Made by a program: the position numbers and the translations under genes. DNA of 12,140 nt from an uncultured Alphaproteobacteria bacterium (GTDB taxonomy: Bacteria; Pseudomonadota; Alphaproteobacteria; Sphingomonadales; Sphingomonadaceae), in the NCBI GenBank assembly GCA_903939555.1, contig CAJAHV010000168.1, forward strand, positions 1 through 12,140, given 5' to 3'. Numbering within the stretch: position 1 is the stretch's first letter; every line of letters starts with the position of its first letter. The notes beneath the pieces are model-generated. The model was not told where the DNA came from. It searched no databases and worked only from the letters and a program-made list of their open reading frames with translations. Below, piece by piece: positions 1-7,319 of this stretch.

Positions 1-141
1 AGTTGCATATTCAGGATCGCCGGACTGATAATTCGCCATGGTGTTGAACTCGAAAAGATTGAGCACAGCCAGTGGCGTTTCGATGGACAACGAAATGAGC
101 TTGGCGAGTTGATTTTCGCTTGGTTCGAGTTTTTCTTCCAT
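1..141 (-). CDS. DUF1330-like protein, N-terminal part only (runs off left edge)
   Basis: An open frame of 47 codons starts at an ATG read from position 141 and continues without a stop to base 1, so only the N-terminus is visible. The key segment is TPLAVLNLFEFNTMANY at residues 22-38. It resembles the 'PVVMLNLLKFR..A.Y' first strand of DUF1330-type dimeric alpha/beta-barrel proteins, preceded by a short helix (SENQLAKLISL) as in that group. The function of the family is poorly defined. No convincing Shine-Dalgarno precedes the ATG (the upstream bases read AAGCGGGC). It lies on the same strand as the GntR gene, 154 bases downstream of it, with a hairpin between them, so it probably has its own promoter. 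The family call rests on one motif seen by eye; that the frame is coding is more secure than its name. Confidence 0.5.
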   Translation of the reverse strand, partial: MEEKLEPSENQLAKLISLSIETPLAVLNLFEFNTMANYQSGDPEYAT

Positions 142-187
142 GCCCGCTTGTGGCAAAAATATGCCTGAGCCTCAAGAACTATCGGAA

Positions 188-215
188 TGACCCAACAGGC
201 CTCTTCCTGACCCAA
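188..215. repeat. Two direct copies of TGACCCAA, 20 bp apart
   Basis: TGACCCAA occurs at 188-195 and again at 208-215, so the copies are spaced exactly 20 bp start to start, about two helical turns. They lie 47-74 bases upstream of the DUF1330-like start. This spacing would suit an activator or repressor binding as a tandem dimer, but eight-base repeats arise by chance and no regulator is identified. Confidence 0.25.
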
Positions 216-258
216 ACGAGCTTGGCCGGAATCCACCCTTTATAGACCCTAATCAATC

Positions 259-287
259 GGCGGCTAGCGCCTGAGGCCCGAGCCGCC
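259..287 (-). terminator. Hairpin just after the GntR-type gene
   Basis: GGCGGCT (259-265) pairs perfectly with AGCCGCC (281-287), and on the same axis GCC/GGC (269-271 with 275-277) closes a three-base loop. It begins 8 nt after the regulator's stop codon in the direction of transcription. The bases after it read GATTGATTA rather than a T-run, so it may be an imperfect intrinsic terminator or a 3'-end stabilising hairpin. Confidence 0.4.
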
Positions 288-295
288 AGGAGCCC

Positions 296-940
296 TTACT
301 TGACAGGCGCCGCCGCCGAAAAGGCATGAAACGCCCGCCTGATATGCCCGGTCATCACCGCGCGCGCCCATTCGACGTCGCGTGCTGCAAAGGCCTGGAT
401 GAGTTCAGCGTGTTCATGAGCGGAGCGAGCGAGTTCGGTGCGGTTATAGCGGGAAGCGGTTCGGCGAACGACGGGTTGCTCGACAAGCGCAGCCAGTATG
501 GTGGCAAGCCGCGGACTGTCAGCAGCGGCGATGGTGATTTCATGAAAAAGTCGGTTTTCGGCCAGAAAGCTGGCGACATCGGCTTCGGCACCGGCAATAG
601 CCGCCGCGATGCGGGCGTTGCAGGCGCGCAAAGCGTCAATCGCCTGCGGCGTGATGCGGCTGGCCGCACGGGCAGCTGCATGGGCTTCGAGCATGGCGCG
701 CAGCGTGAACATCTCAGCGAGATCCTCGCTGTTCCAGTCGGCGACGTACAGACGCTGGCTGTCCGAGCGCACGACATAGAGTTCCGCTTCCAGCCGGCGA
801 AGCGCCTCGCGGACCGGAGTGCGCGAGACACCGCAAATGTCCGCGAGTGCTTCCTCGGTCAACGATGACCCGGGCGGCGCATCCCCAGAAAGGATGAGGC
901 CGCGAATTTCAGCATAGGCACGTTCCGAAGCCTTGGACAT
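296..940 (-). CDS. GntR-family transcriptional regulator, FCD (FadR/VanR-like) subfamily
   Basis: This 214-residue protein is a normal full length for the family. Residues about 5-66 form the winged helix-turn-helix, with the diagnostic SRTPVREALRRLEAE at 39-53 (the recognition helix of FCD-type GntR proteins). Residues about 72-205 are the all-helical FCD effector domain. Its usual metal-binding set appears intact as N129, H133 (in ENRLFHEI), H177 (in HEHAEL) and H199 (in GHIRRAF). Such proteins usually bind a metal-coordinated carboxylate metabolite and lose DNA affinity on binding it. The ATG at 940 is preceded by GGAAG with 6-7 nt spacing. The gene is divergent from a TonB-dependent receptor with a TTGTATACAA palindrome between them, so it probably controls that receptor and perhaps itself. 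The ligand cannot be told from sequence. Confidence 0.9.
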   Translation of the reverse strand: MSKASERAYAEIRGLILSGDAPPGSSLTEEALADICGVSRTPVREALRRLEAELYVVRSDSQRLYVADWNSEDLAEMFTLRAMLEAHAAARAASRITPQAIDALRACNARIAAAIAGAEADVASFLAENRLFHEITIAAADSPRLATILAALVEQPVVRRTASRYNRTELARSAHEHAELIQAFAARDVEWARAVMTGHIRRAFHAFSAAAPVK

Positions 941-1039
941 AAATCACTTCCGGCACCGCCGCAGCGCGGCTGTTGCAAAAAAATCGCAAGGCCAGCGTAA
1001 AGCTATTGGCCGCATGGCGAAAGGCTTGACCAGCATAGT

Positions 1040-1049
1040 TTGTATACAA
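1040..1049. promoter_or_regulatory. Candidate GntR/FCD operator, TTGTATACAA palindrome
   Basis: A perfect 10-bp inverted repeat lies in the 165-bp divergent region, 56 bp before the receptor ATG and about 100 bp before the regulator ATG. Short AT-rich palindromes of the TNGTATACNA kind are typical targets of FCD-type GntR proteins. TACAAT (1045-1050) inside it could be a -10 element for the receptor. The nearby TTGACC (1026-1031) sits only 13 bp upstream, too close for a standard sigma-70 pair, so the promoter itself is not resolved. Confidence 0.55.
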
Positions 1050-1094
1050 TAGCGTCCATTATCACGGTACGGCCATTTTGAGCGCCGGAGTTTT

Positions 1095-1101
1095 AGGGGG
1101 A
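1095..1101 (+). promoter_or_regulatory. Ribosome binding site of the TonB-dependent receptor gene
   Basis: AGGGGGA lies 4 nt before the ATG at 1106. It supports this start, which is also the one that gives a complete signal peptide. Confidence 0.65.
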
Positions 1102-1105
1102 CATC

Positions 1106-3649
1106 ATGGTTCATTTTCAGGGCCGCAAGGCGCGTTTGCTAGGGGTCGTAGGGGCAACTGCAGGGCTTTTCATCGGCCTGTCGGCACCGACGCTGGCGCA
1201 GACCGCTGCTGCTGCAGTCGCTGATGAAGGCGAAATCCTCGTAACGGCACGGCGTGACAGCGAACGGCTGGTCGACGTGCCGGCGACTGTCAACGTCCTG
1301 ACGTCCGAAACGCTGGCACGCACCGGCGTCATCCGCGCCCAGGACTTCCTGCAGCTCACCCCCGGGGTGACCATCGTGACCGGTTCGGCCGAAGCCGGCG
1401 ACACCCAGATCAACATCCGCGGCCTCAATGGCGCCCGCGATGCCGAAAGCTCGGTGGCGCTGGTCGTAGACGGCATTTTGAAGACCAACACAGCCCAGTT
1501 GAACCAGAACCAGGGCACGATGCGCCAAGTCGAGGTGCTCAAAGGGCCACAGGGCGCACTCTACGGCCGCAACGCCGCTGCCGGCGCAATCGTGATGACG
1601 ACGGTCAAACCCGGCGATGTGCTCGAAGGCGCCGTCAAGGCAAGCTATGGCGAACTCGCCACCGGCGAAGCGACCGCCTATGTCGCCGGGCCGATCAGTG
1701 CCAACGTCGGCTTTGTGCTGTCGGCGAATTATCGCACCACCGATGGCTTTTGGCGCAACGAGTTCCTCGGCAATGCCAAGGTGGTGGATGATCAAGAAAA
1801 TTACGGCATCGACGGCCGAATCGTTGCCAAGGCGGGTGACGCCACGACTTTCGATTTCAAGGGCCGCTATGCCAAGCTGTCGGGCGCGTCGATCAACTTC
1901 AACGCCAGCTTCCACCTGCCCAATTTCGCCGGCGTGAACCCGGCCTTCTTCGAAAACGTCAACGACCATCCGTTCCGTTACTATTCGAACATTCGCCCGA
2001 CCAACGACATGGAAACAGTCGAATTTTCGGGCAAGGTCGACCATGAATTCGACACGATGAAGCTGACCGCCTGGGCGCTGTACAGCGATGTCAAGCAGAG
2101 CCTGACCGCCGATGGCACCTCTGCCGATTTCGCGCGCTACACCTTCCCCGGCGCGACGCCGACCAGCGTTGCCACCAGCAACAAATGCTTTGCGACGACG
2201 GCGCAGCTCACCGGCTATCCGCTCAACGCACCGACCTTCATTGGCAAGGTGCCGGTGCCGTTCATCTTCGATCCGGCGAACGGCTCGACCTTCGGCGCCT
2301 ATTCGCCATCGACCTGTGACGGCACCCAGCTGCAAAAGCGGTCACAGAATGATTTCTCCGCCGAAGTGCGGTTGTCGTCGACGGGTGATGGCCCGATCAG
2401 CTGGTCGCTGGGCGCATATTACCTGCGCCTGAACCGCGAGACGGGCGTCAGCCTTGGTGCCGATCTCGGCCAGGGCGTTTCGAGCGCGCTTTACAACGCA
2501 CCGGGCAGCAGCAACCCGACTTCGCAGCTGTTCAACGACAAATTCCGCACCAATGTCTATGCTGGCTTCGGCTCGGTCGACTGGAAGGCCAATGACGCGC
2601 TGGCCGTGGGCCTTGCCCTGCGCTATGACATCGAAGACCGTTCGGCGACCAATCTGGTGCCCTTCGTCAAGGATCCGATCACCGGCGGCCAGATCAACCC
2701 CGGCCAGGTCGGTGGCCCGATCCCACCCAAGGACGCGACCTTCAAGCAGCTTGAACCCAAGCTAACGCTAAGCTTCAAGGCTGCCGACGAAGCCGTGCTG
2801 TTCGCCAACTGGGGCGTCGGTTTCAAATCGGGTGGTTTCAACAATTCGGGCTCGGCCGCGATCGTCAACAACAACTTCAACAACGGCGCGGTCGGCACGA
2901 TCAACGCCGGCGTGAGGATCAACGACCAGTATCGCAAGGAACGCTCGAGCGCCTTTGAAGCCGGGATGAAGGGCAGCCTGTTCGGCGGCGCGCTCAACTA
3001 CGACCTCGCCGGCTACTACACCAGCATTCGCGACATGCAGTTCTTCGAATTCTTCGTCGGCGGATTCGGCCTGCTGCGCGTCGTGTCGAACATCGACAAG
3101 GTGGATGTATATGGCGGGGAGCTCAACCTGTCGGCCCGTGTGATGGATGGCTGGACGATCTTCGGGTCGGGCAACATCACCGGCAGCGAAATCAAGAAGA
3201 ACAGCAGCCGCCCCGACACAGTGGGCAACAAGTCGCCCTATACCGCCGACTACACGATCAACATCGGCACCCAGTTCGTCCAGCCGATCACCGACAATCT
3301 GAAGGGCGTGCTGCGCGCCGACTATCGTGTCACCGGGCCGACCTGGTTCCATTCGGTGCAGCAACAGGTCAAGCCGACGATCTTTTCGGCGCTGCTGCCG
3401 ATCAGCACGCTCGCCCTGCCCGGCTTTGTCGGCAACGCCGATTACACTGTGACGCAGCGTGAAGCCTTTGGCGTCGTCAACCTGCGGATCGGGCTGGAAG
3501 GCAGCAACTGGACGCTAACCGCCTTTGCCAACAACCTGCTCGACGAGAAATATCTCAACGAAGCTATCCCGGCGATCGAGTTCGGTGGCTCGTTCATTTC
3601 GCCGGGCCAACGCCGGATAATCGGTGTGGAGGCCGGCCTGAAGTTCTAG
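1106..3649 (+). CDS. TonB-dependent outer-membrane receptor
   Basis: This is a complete 847-residue receptor. Residues 1-32 are a signal peptide (basic start, hydrophobic core LLGVVGATAGLFIGLSA, cleavage near TLAQ-TA). EILVTARR at about 43-50 is the TonB-box region. The plug domain follows to about residue 170 and includes VEVLKGPQGALYGRNAAAGA (142-161), a hallmark of TonB-dependent receptors. The rest is a 22-strand-type barrel ending in VEAGLKF, whose final Phe fits the BAM recognition signal. Two cysteines only, C361 and C404, lie in one probable external loop and may form a disulfide. The protein imports an unknown substrate across the outer membrane using TonB-ExbBD energy. Its divergent FCD-type regulator hints at a carbon or carboxylate substrate rather than iron, but that is inference. 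No Fur-box-like sequence was noticed upstream. Confidence 0.93.
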   Translation: MVHFQGRKARLLGVVGATAGLFIGLSAPTLAQTAAAAVADEGEILVTARRDSERLVDVPATVNVLTSETLARTGVIRAQDFLQLTPGVTIVTGSAEAGDTQINIRGLNGARDAESSVALVVDGILKTNTAQLNQNQGTMRQVEVLKGPQGALYGRNAAAGAIVMTTVKPGDVLEGAVKASYGELATGEATAYVAGPISANVGFVLSANYRTTDGFWRNEFLGNAKVVDDQENYGIDGRIVAKAGDATTFDFKGRYAKLSGASINFNASFHLPNFAGVNPAFFENVNDHPFRYYSNIRPTNDMETVEFSGKVDHEFDTMKLTAWALYSDVKQSLTADGTSADFARYTFPGATPTSVATSNKCFATTAQLTGYPLNAPTFIGKVPVPFIFDPANGSTFGAYSPSTCDGTQLQKRSQNDFSAEVRLSSTGDGPISWSLGAYYLRLNRETGVSLGADLGQGVSSALYNAPGSSNPTSQLFNDKFRTNVYAGFGSVDWKANDALAVGLALRYDIEDRSATNLVPFVKDPITGGQINPGQVGGPIPPKDATFKQLEPKLTLSFKAADEAVLFANWGVGFKSGGFNNSGSAAIVNNNFNNGAVGTINAGVRINDQYRKERSSAFEAGMKGSLFGGALNYDLAGYYTSIRDMQFFEFFVGGFGLLRVVSNIDKVDVYGGELNLSARVMDGWTIFGSGNITGSEIKKNSSRPDTVGNKSPYTADYTINIGTQFVQPITDNLKGVLRADYRVTGPTWFHSVQQQVKPTIFSALLPISTLALPGFVGNADYTVTQREAFGVVNLRIGLEGSNWTLTAFANNLLDEKYLNEAIPAIEFGGSFISPGQRRIIGVEAGLKF

Positions 3650-3662
3650 CTCCGATAACCGG

Positions 3663-3710
3663 CAAGAGGATGCTGGCACCGGGCCTTTACCCGGCGCCGG
3701 TATCCTCTTG
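3663..3710 (+). terminator. Long, strong hairpin after the TonB-dependent receptor gene
   Basis: The arms CAAGAGGAT (3663-3671) and ATCCTCTTG (3702-3710) pair perfectly. The stem continues inward on the same axis to a six-base loop at 3684-3689, with two G-U pairs and only one mismatch (3678/3695), giving about 20 pairs. It starts 13 nt after the stop codon. No T-run follows on either strand, so it is an atypical intrinsic terminator or an mRNA 3'-end barrier, possibly serving both convergent transcripts. Confidence 0.6.
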
Positions 3711-3861
3711 ACGCAATCGCTTGGGTGACTTGAGACGGCAAAGCACCGGAGACCCGACCGCAATCAGTCCGAGATCGTTAGCGCATAGATGGCTAAGGTG
3801 GGGCAGCGCCATCCAGGGGCATCTGCGGCTTAATAGAGCGCCGCCCTCACCTTCCTTGGTT
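3711..3861. other. Convergent spacer, no gene seen
   Basis: These 151 bases separate the receptor gene from the convergent hydrolase gene. I see no supported frame. The only structure is a modest inverted repeat, GATGGC (3788-3793) with GCCATC (3808-3813) around a 14-base loop, not followed by a T-run. Confidence 0.4.
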
Positions 3862-4749
3862 TTACCCGCCCAATGTCCGTTTGAAAAATGCTGTCGTGTC
3901 GGTCAGCGCCGGCGCCTTGCCGCGGAATGGCTTGGAAATGGCCAGCAAGATGCCGATATGGCCGATATCAGGATAGAGGCGAGCCTCGGCGCTGGCGCCT
4001 TTCGATTTCAGCATGGCAGCCAGTTGCGTGGCATTGCGCGGCAATACGGTGGTGTCGTCGCTGCCGTTGAGCAATAGCACCGGCGGCGCCGCGCTGCTTG
4101 CAAAGCTGATAGGCTGCGTAACGGCGGAGTCTGGCTGACCGCCCAGCGCCTTGTCGGCGGCGCCGCCGGGCACAAACGGCAAAAAGTCATAGGGGCCGGC
4201 GATGCCAACCGCCGCCTTGACTGCCCCTGGAGTGCCGGCAGCCTGCAACCAGCGCCCATCGAGCGCCAGCATGAGTGCGATATACGCGCCGGCACTGTGG
4301 CCGGAGACGCCGATGCGCGCCGGGTCACCGCCATGGCGCGCGATATTGGCAACAGTCCAGGCAACGGCGGCGGCACCGTCCTCGACAAACGCCGGGAACT
4401 TGACCTGCGGTACCAGCCGGTAATCGGGGACGACGACGACAAAGCCCTGCGCCGCCAGCGCGCGGGCGGCAAAGGCATAATCCTGCCGACGCCCGCTGTT
4501 CCAGCTGCCACCATAGAAGAATATCACCACGGGGGCCTTGCCAGTGCCGCCAGCCGCAGGCGTGTAAATGTCGAGCATCTGGCGCGGGTCGCTGCCAAAG
4601 GCGATATCGCTGGCCACCCGGTCGGTGCCGCCATCGCCCGGCGTAAGGCTGTTGACGGTGTTGAGCGTGTCGAGCGACGAACAGCCGGTGAGGCTGATCA
4701 GTCCGGCCGAGACCATGCCGAGCAGCAACCGGCGTCGTAGTGCAGCCAT
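3862..4749 (-). CDS. Serine alpha/beta hydrolase (carboxylesterase-like) with lipoprotein signal
   Basis: The ATG at 4749 gives 295 residues. The frame stays open further upstream but that part overlaps the preceding gene. An N-terminal RRR, a hydrophobic stretch and the lipobox LTGC (Cys23) predict a lipid-anchored envelope protein. The hydrolase fold shows FFYGGSW (about 77-83) as the oxyanion-hole motif in its YGG form, PDYRLVP, GHSAG with Ser152 as nucleophile, GSDDTTV with Asp232 as likely acid, and IGHIG with His264 as base. This resembles the BD-FAE/HSL-like esterases, which cleave carboxylic esters; the substrate here is unknown. It is the last gene of the five-gene minus-strand cluster, 61 nt after the nitroreductase-like gene, and has its own good ribosome binding site. 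A start at 4755 (two residues longer) is the alternative. Confidence 0.88.
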   Translation of the reverse strand: MAALRRRLLLGMVSAGLISLTGCSSLDTLNTVNSLTPGDGGTDRVASDIAFGSDPRQMLDIYTPAAGGTGKAPVVIFFYGGSWNSGRRQDYAFAARALAAQGFVVVVPDYRLVPQVKFPAFVEDGAAAVAWTVANIARHGGDPARIGVSGHSAGAYIALMLALDGRWLQAAGTPGAVKAAVGIAGPYDFLPFVPGGAADKALGGQPDSAVTQPISFASSAAPPVLLLNGSDDTTVLPRNATQLAAMLKSKGASAEARLYPDIGHIGILLAISKPFRGKAPALTDTTAFFKRTLGG

Positions 4750-4757
4750 TGTCATTT

Positions 4758-4763
4758 CTCCCT
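4758..4763 (-). promoter_or_regulatory. Ribosome binding site that decides the hydrolase start
   Basis: On the minus strand AGGGAG lies 8 nt before the ATG at 4749 and only 2 nt before the in-frame ATG at 4755. The spacing favours 4749. Confidence 0.5.
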
Positions 4764-4810
4764 GTACCGGTGTCACTTGCCAAAGGCTGTGCAGCGGCGC
4801 AACCGCCCGC

Positions 4811-6064
4811 TCAACGCGCCTGCTTCTGTAGTCGCCGCGCCAGCGCCGCTTCCTGGGCACGCGTTTCGGCCCCAGCCCGGCCAACATCATAGGCGAGCCG
4901 CGCCGGTTGCCCGATGACCATCGACACCGGGCGGCGCGGGCTGGCACCGGGCGGGCTGAGCGGATGGCCGATACGAAAGGCGAAGGTCGGTCGCCACGCC
5001 GGGTCGTCGAGCAACGCATCGACAGCACGCGCATAGCCCGGTGGCTGGCGCAACTGGCGCTGGCGGTCGATCATTTCGGGCAATTGGTTGAGCGGTTGCG
5101 CCGACAGGCCGAGCGCCGTCGCCAGCAGATGCAACCGCTGCCACGCCGCGCCGGCGAGGAGCGTCGCCCGCCGGTCGGCGAGATCGGGCACCAGGATCAG
5201 CCCAAACAGCGACGCGGTCGGCACCGCGCTGTCACGGGTGGCATCGAGCCAATAGCGGCCTTCGCTTGCTGCCGATTGTTCGGGCAGGATCGCCGCCGCC
5301 GCCGCCAGCCAGGGCGATACGCCCGAGGTGGCGACCGAAAGGCCATCCATCAACCGGTCCTGGTCGCGGCGGCTGTGACGGAACCAGGCGTGGCTGGCCG
5401 CCATCATGGCATCGTCGGCGGCGATGGCAGCGGTTGCGTCGATGGTCAGCGCACCAAAGCGTCGGCCGCGGGCGCTGTCGGCCGCGAACAGTGCGATGCG
5501 TACCGCATCGCTGCGTGCCGCGCCCGCCAGCGTCGCCAGTGCACGATCGACCACGGCGCCGCCGCGATACGGACCGCGGTCGGTGTGGCGGCGACCGATA
5601 GCTGGAAGCAACGGGTGCGGCACGGTACGCTGCCCTTCGGGACCAAGCTCGATCATTGCGACATGCAAGGGGTTGGCGGCGTCAGGGAGAAGCGAGACAG
5701 CCGCCCGCCGGTCGATTCCGGTCGATGCGAGCGCCATGGTGTGCACTGCCGCGCCCAATCCGAGCAGGCGTTCGCGGCCAAAGGGGTCCATGGCGCCCAG
5801 CGCGCGTTCGGGTACTTCGAAGATATCGACACCATAGCGGCCGATGGCAAAGCGCCACGGCTGGGTGTTGTGTGGGCTGGCGGCGAGGATTGCGGCCGAA
5901 ACAAGCGCCAGCGGGCCGCTGTGGCGATGCCGGTTCCAATCGTCCCATGCTGCCAGTCCGGGACGATCGCGCGGGATGATCAGCCCCTGGTCGATTGCAC
6001 GCAGCACCCCGCCAGCCAGCACCGCCCCGCCGCCAAGCCGCAGGGCGCCGCGCCGGTCGATCAT
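4811..6064 (-). CDS. Acg-like nitroreductase-fold flavoprotein with twin-arginine signal
   Basis: This 417-residue protein opens with DRRGALRLGGGAVLAGG, a twin-arginine (Tat) signal: RR at 4-5 followed by a mild hydrophobic segment. That implies export of an already folded cofactor protein to the periplasm. The mature part carries AASPHNTQPWRF (61-72), GRRHTDRGPYRGG (157-169) and PLNQLPE (324-330), the conserved blocks of the Acg-type FMN-binding nitroreductase group, which has two nitroreductase-like halves. Members bind FMN; their reactions are mostly undefined and a flavin-storage role has been proposed for the mycobacterial protein. The ATG overlaps the stop of the desaturase-like gene by 4 bp (ATGA) and no Shine-Dalgarno is visible, so translation is probably coupled. 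Its place between a membrane oxygenase and an esterase suggests a redox step on the same compound, which is inference. Confidence 0.88.
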   Translation of the reverse strand: MIDRRGALRLGGGAVLAGGVLRAIDQGLIIPRDRPGLAAWDDWNRHRHSGPLALVSAAILAASPHNTQPWRFAIGRYGVDIFEVPERALGAMDPFGRERLLGLGAAVHTMALASTGIDRRAAVSLLPDAANPLHVAMIELGPEGQRTVPHPLLPAIGRRHTDRGPYRGGAVVDRALATLAGAARSDAVRIALFAADSARGRRFGALTIDATAAIAADDAMMAASHAWFRHSRRDQDRLMDGLSVATSGVSPWLAAAAAILPEQSAASEGRYWLDATRDSAVPTASLFGLILVPDLADRRATLLAGAAWQRLHLLATALGLSAQPLNQLPEMIDRQRQLRQPPGYARAVDALLDDPAWRPTFAFRIGHPLSPPGASPRRPVSMVIGQPARLAYDVGRAGAETRAQEAALARRLQKQAR

Positions 6065-6951
6065 TCAGCAGGCGGTGCGTGGCGCGAAGCTTCCCAGTGC
6101 GCGCGGATGGTGTCGGCAGTGGTGCCGACACGCCAACCCGGCGGGCCGACGATCGCCATGACGCGCGCCTTCCAACTGTCGGCCGCGGCCACATCGCGGG
6201 CGATGGCGAGCCATTCGTGAAAGGCCACCCAGACGGGGTTGAAGGTCGCCAGGTTCTGCACGATGCCGTAACGCACCGGTTCGTCATCGCGTTCCGCCTC
6301 GAAGGTGCCGAACAGTCGATCCCAGACGATGAACACTCCGCCATAGTTGCGATCGAGATAACGCGCATTGGTGCCATGATGGGCACGGTGATGCGACGGC
6401 GTGTTGAGCCACCACTCCAGCCCGAACGGCAGCCGCTTGACCGCCTCGGTATGGATGAAGAACTGGTAGACGAGGTTGAGCCCGGCGCAGAACAGGATCA
6501 TTTCGGGCGGGAACCCGACGAGGAACAGCGGCAGCCGAAACGCGAAGCTTAATGAAAAGAACCCTGTCCAGGTCTGCCGCAGCGCCGTCGACAGATTGTA
6601 ATGCTGCGAACTGTGGTGGACAACATGGCTCGCCCAGAACCAGCGCACGCGATGGGCACTGCGGTGGAACCAGTAATAGGTGAAGTCCTCCGCGACAAAG
6701 CACAGTGCCAGGCTCCACCACGTCGCCGGAATATCGAGCAGCCGGAACTGCGCCAGCCAGACGCCGACGCCGACAATCGTGGCACCGAAAATCACGGCGG
6801 CGAAGGTGTTGCCGAACCCCATGGCGAGCGACGTGCCGGTGTCGCGCCAGTCATAATCCCCGCGTGCCCCGCCGCGCACGGCGAACATTTCGAGGATGAT
6901 GGCGATGATGAACAGCGGCACCGCCATCTGGACGGGATCGGGAAAGTTCAC
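6061..6951 (-). CDS. Sterol desaturase / fatty acid hydroxylase superfamily membrane protein
   Basis: The product is a 296-residue integral membrane di-iron enzyme. All histidine clusters of the superfamily are present: HRSAH (H96, H100), HVVHH (H109, H112, H113), H167 in FIHTE, and HHRAHH (H187, H188, H191, H192). Hydrophobic segments at about 10-24, 45-67, 77-95 and 130-165 place the histidines on the cytoplasmic face by family precedent. These enzymes hydroxylate or desaturate lipids, sterols, hopanoids or carotenoids using O2; the substrate cannot be told here. The start codon is GTG at 6951, inside a GTGA overlap with the stop of the upstream small gene, and no Shine-Dalgarno is seen, so expression is probably by translational coupling. 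The downstream gene overlaps by 4 bp as well, which ties it firmly to the nitroreductase-like protein. Confidence 0.92.
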   Translation of the reverse strand: MNFPDPVQMAVPLFIIAIILEMFAVRGGARGDYDWRDTGTSLAMGFGNTFAAVIFGATIVGVGVWLAQFRLLDIPATWWSLALCFVAEDFTYYWFHRSAHRVRWFWASHVVHHSSQHYNLSTALRQTWTGFFSLSFAFRLPLFLVGFPPEMILFCAGLNLVYQFFIHTEAVKRLPFGLEWWLNTPSHHRAHHGTNARYLDRNYGGVFIVWDRLFGTFEAERDDEPVRYGIVQNLATFNPVWVAFHEWLAIARDVAAADSWKARVMAIVGPPGWRVGTTADTIRAHWEASRHAPPAE

Positions 6952-7313
6952 AGCCGCTGCGCCCAGACGGCAGCGTCAGGGCCAAGCTCGAGATCGGCCG
7001 CCGGGAACATCGCTTCGCGCGAGGTGATGCGCAGCCGGTCGCCGCTGGCCAATGCTTGTGCACCATTAACGATGCGCACCACCCAGCGATCACCGAAACC
7101 GCGCACCAGCGCGATGCGACCATCGTCGCCGGCAACGAGCGCGCCGCGCCGATCGCTTGCCACTGCGGCATCGGTAGGGGTGAAATCATGCAGCGCATCG
7201 GCGGCGACGCGGCGCGCCTGCGCGCCGTCGGCAAGCAAAGGCGCTTTGGCAAAGCCCAGCGCACGGGCGAGCAGGACCAAGGTAACAATACCTAAAAGCG
7301 AAATCCAGACCAT
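6948..7313 (-). CDS. Small single-helix membrane or secreted protein, function unknown
   Basis: This 121-residue protein is not recognised. Residues 2-20 (VWISLLGIVTLVLLARALG) form one transmembrane helix or uncleaved signal. The rest is a small soluble domain, presumably outside the cytoplasmic membrane, with a repeated beta-type pattern (RGALVAGDDGRIALVRGFGD at 55-74, WVVRIVNG, DRLRITS). It has no cysteine and no catalytic motif I can name. The gene starts 6 nt after the stop of the TIGR01244-type gene and its stop overlaps the GTG start of the desaturase-like gene, so it is clearly part of the operon. It may be an accessory or anchor subunit for the membrane enzyme; this is inference from position only. 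Confidence 0.8.
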   Translation of the reverse strand: MVWISLLGIVTLVLLARALGFAKAPLLADGAQARRVAADALHDFTPTDAAVASDRRGALVAGDDGRIALVRGFGDRWVVRIVNGAQALASGDRLRITSREAMFPAADLELGPDAAVWAQRL

Positions 7314-7319
7314 GGTGGC

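Noticed and set aside
1026..1050. TTGACC ... TACAAT as a sigma-70 promoter of the receptor gene
   Set aside because: The spacer is only 13 bp, too short for a normal promoter. The hexamers may still matter singly.
1139..2335. 398-codon minus-strand open frame opposite the TonB-dependent receptor gene
   Set aside because: It is antisense to a complete receptor with signal peptide and plug motifs, and its translation has no recognisable fold.
4750..5034. N-terminal extension of the hydrolase to 390 residues
   Set aside because: It would overlap the end of the nitroreductase-like gene and bury the lipoprotein signal. The ribosome binding site at 4758-4763 points to the ATG at 4749.
4907..6220. 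437-codon plus-strand open frame opposite the nitroreductase-like gene
   Set aside because: Its translation is Arg/Gln/Gly-rich with no domain, and it is fully antisense to a gene with clear Acg motifs. Long antisense frames are common in GC-rich DNA.
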